From positions 1 through 64,000 of the forward strand of contig NZ_LZLV01000017.1 of the NCBI RefSeq assembly GCF_001673405.1: a stretch of 64,000 bases of DNA. The letters are read 5' to 3'. Source of the stretch: Mycobacterium sp. 1245111.1. Lineage in GTDB: Bacteria > Actinomycetota > Actinomycetes > Mycobacteriales > Mycobacteriaceae. The number at the start of each line of letters is the position of its first letter. Positions within the stretch are counted from its first letter, which is position 1. Positions 63,983 to 64,000 of this stretch are shown piece after piece. Both the position numbers and the translations under genes were made by a program. The notes under the pieces are model-generated. The model was not told where the DNA came from. It saw nothing but the letters and a program-made list of their open reading frames with translations, and did not search any database.

Positions 63983-64000
63983 CGCTCACCCGTTTGCGTG

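Noticed and set aside
1..64000. CRISPR arrays, tRNA genes, insertion sequences or prophage attachment sites
   Set aside because: I saw no regularly spaced repeats, no transposase or integrase motifs and no cloverleaf-like sequence. Many open frames of 60-240 residues exist but are antisense or shifted shadows of real genes, as usual in high-GC DNA.

Overview
The window is high-GC actinobacterial DNA and almost certainly comes from a slow-growing-type Mycobacterium. Indicators are an MmpS/MmpL/MmpL cassette, DrrA/DrrB/DrrC, an MbtH protein beside an NRPS, a type I PKS, and a right flank that reads like the tcrX-tcrY-lpqH-Rv3762c neighbourhood of M. tuberculosis. I see no tRNA, rRNA, insertion sequence, integrase or CRISPR array, and no stretch above 300 bases without a gene.

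Region 1 (1-48.4 kb) is one large cell-envelope lipid locus of glycopeptidolipid (GPL) type. It holds a partial NRPS with its MbtH helper; a two-module PKS (ketoreducing module, then fully reducing module, malonyl-type ATs) with a downstream Rv2952/Fmt-like methyltransferase; four GT-B glycosyltransferases; sugar-nucleotide enzymes (dTDP-L-rhamnose 4-epimerase type, NDP-sugar 6-dehydrogenase, UDP-glucuronate decarboxylase-like); further methyltransferases (PF13578-like, class I, FkbM, TylF); two tandem OafA-type acyltransferases with SGNH tails; a sulfotransferase; a GMC oxidoreductase; an alpha/beta hydrolase; a Gfo/Idh/MocA dehydrogenase; a condensation-superfamily acyltransferase; and three export systems (DrrABC, MFS, MmpS-MmpL-MmpL). 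The inferred product is a heavily glycosylated, methylated, acylated and possibly sulfated lipopeptide. The first NRPS module has a Thr-like specificity code, whereas the classical GPL peptide starts with Phe, so the peptide may be a variant.

Three operons that make the core and export it (PKS-methyltransferase, mbtH-NRPS, mmpS-mmpL-mmpL) share a 37-38 bp upstream element with a GAAC-n(1-2)-GTTC dyad, evidence that they form one regulon. Weaker relatives of the element lie before other operons.

Region 2 (48.5-55 kb) has a secreted DUF4185 protein and a stressosome/partner-switching module: RsbR, RsbS, RsbT, RsbX and a PAS-GAF-PP2C-HATPase fusion on the minus strand, with a divergent RsbV-like antagonist.

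Region 3 (55-64 kb) is core-like: an acyl-CoA dehydrogenase coupled to a FadE36-type kinase, a TIGR00027-type methyltransferase, three small membrane proteins, the TcrX/TcrY two-component system, the LpqH lipoprotein and an alkylsulfatase-like metallo-beta-lactamase-fold hydrolase.

Caution: the first 250 bases contain a near-perfect fold-back inverted repeat that cuts the NRPS gene. It looks like a contig-end assembly or chimera artefact, though a real inversion cannot be excluded from sequence alone.
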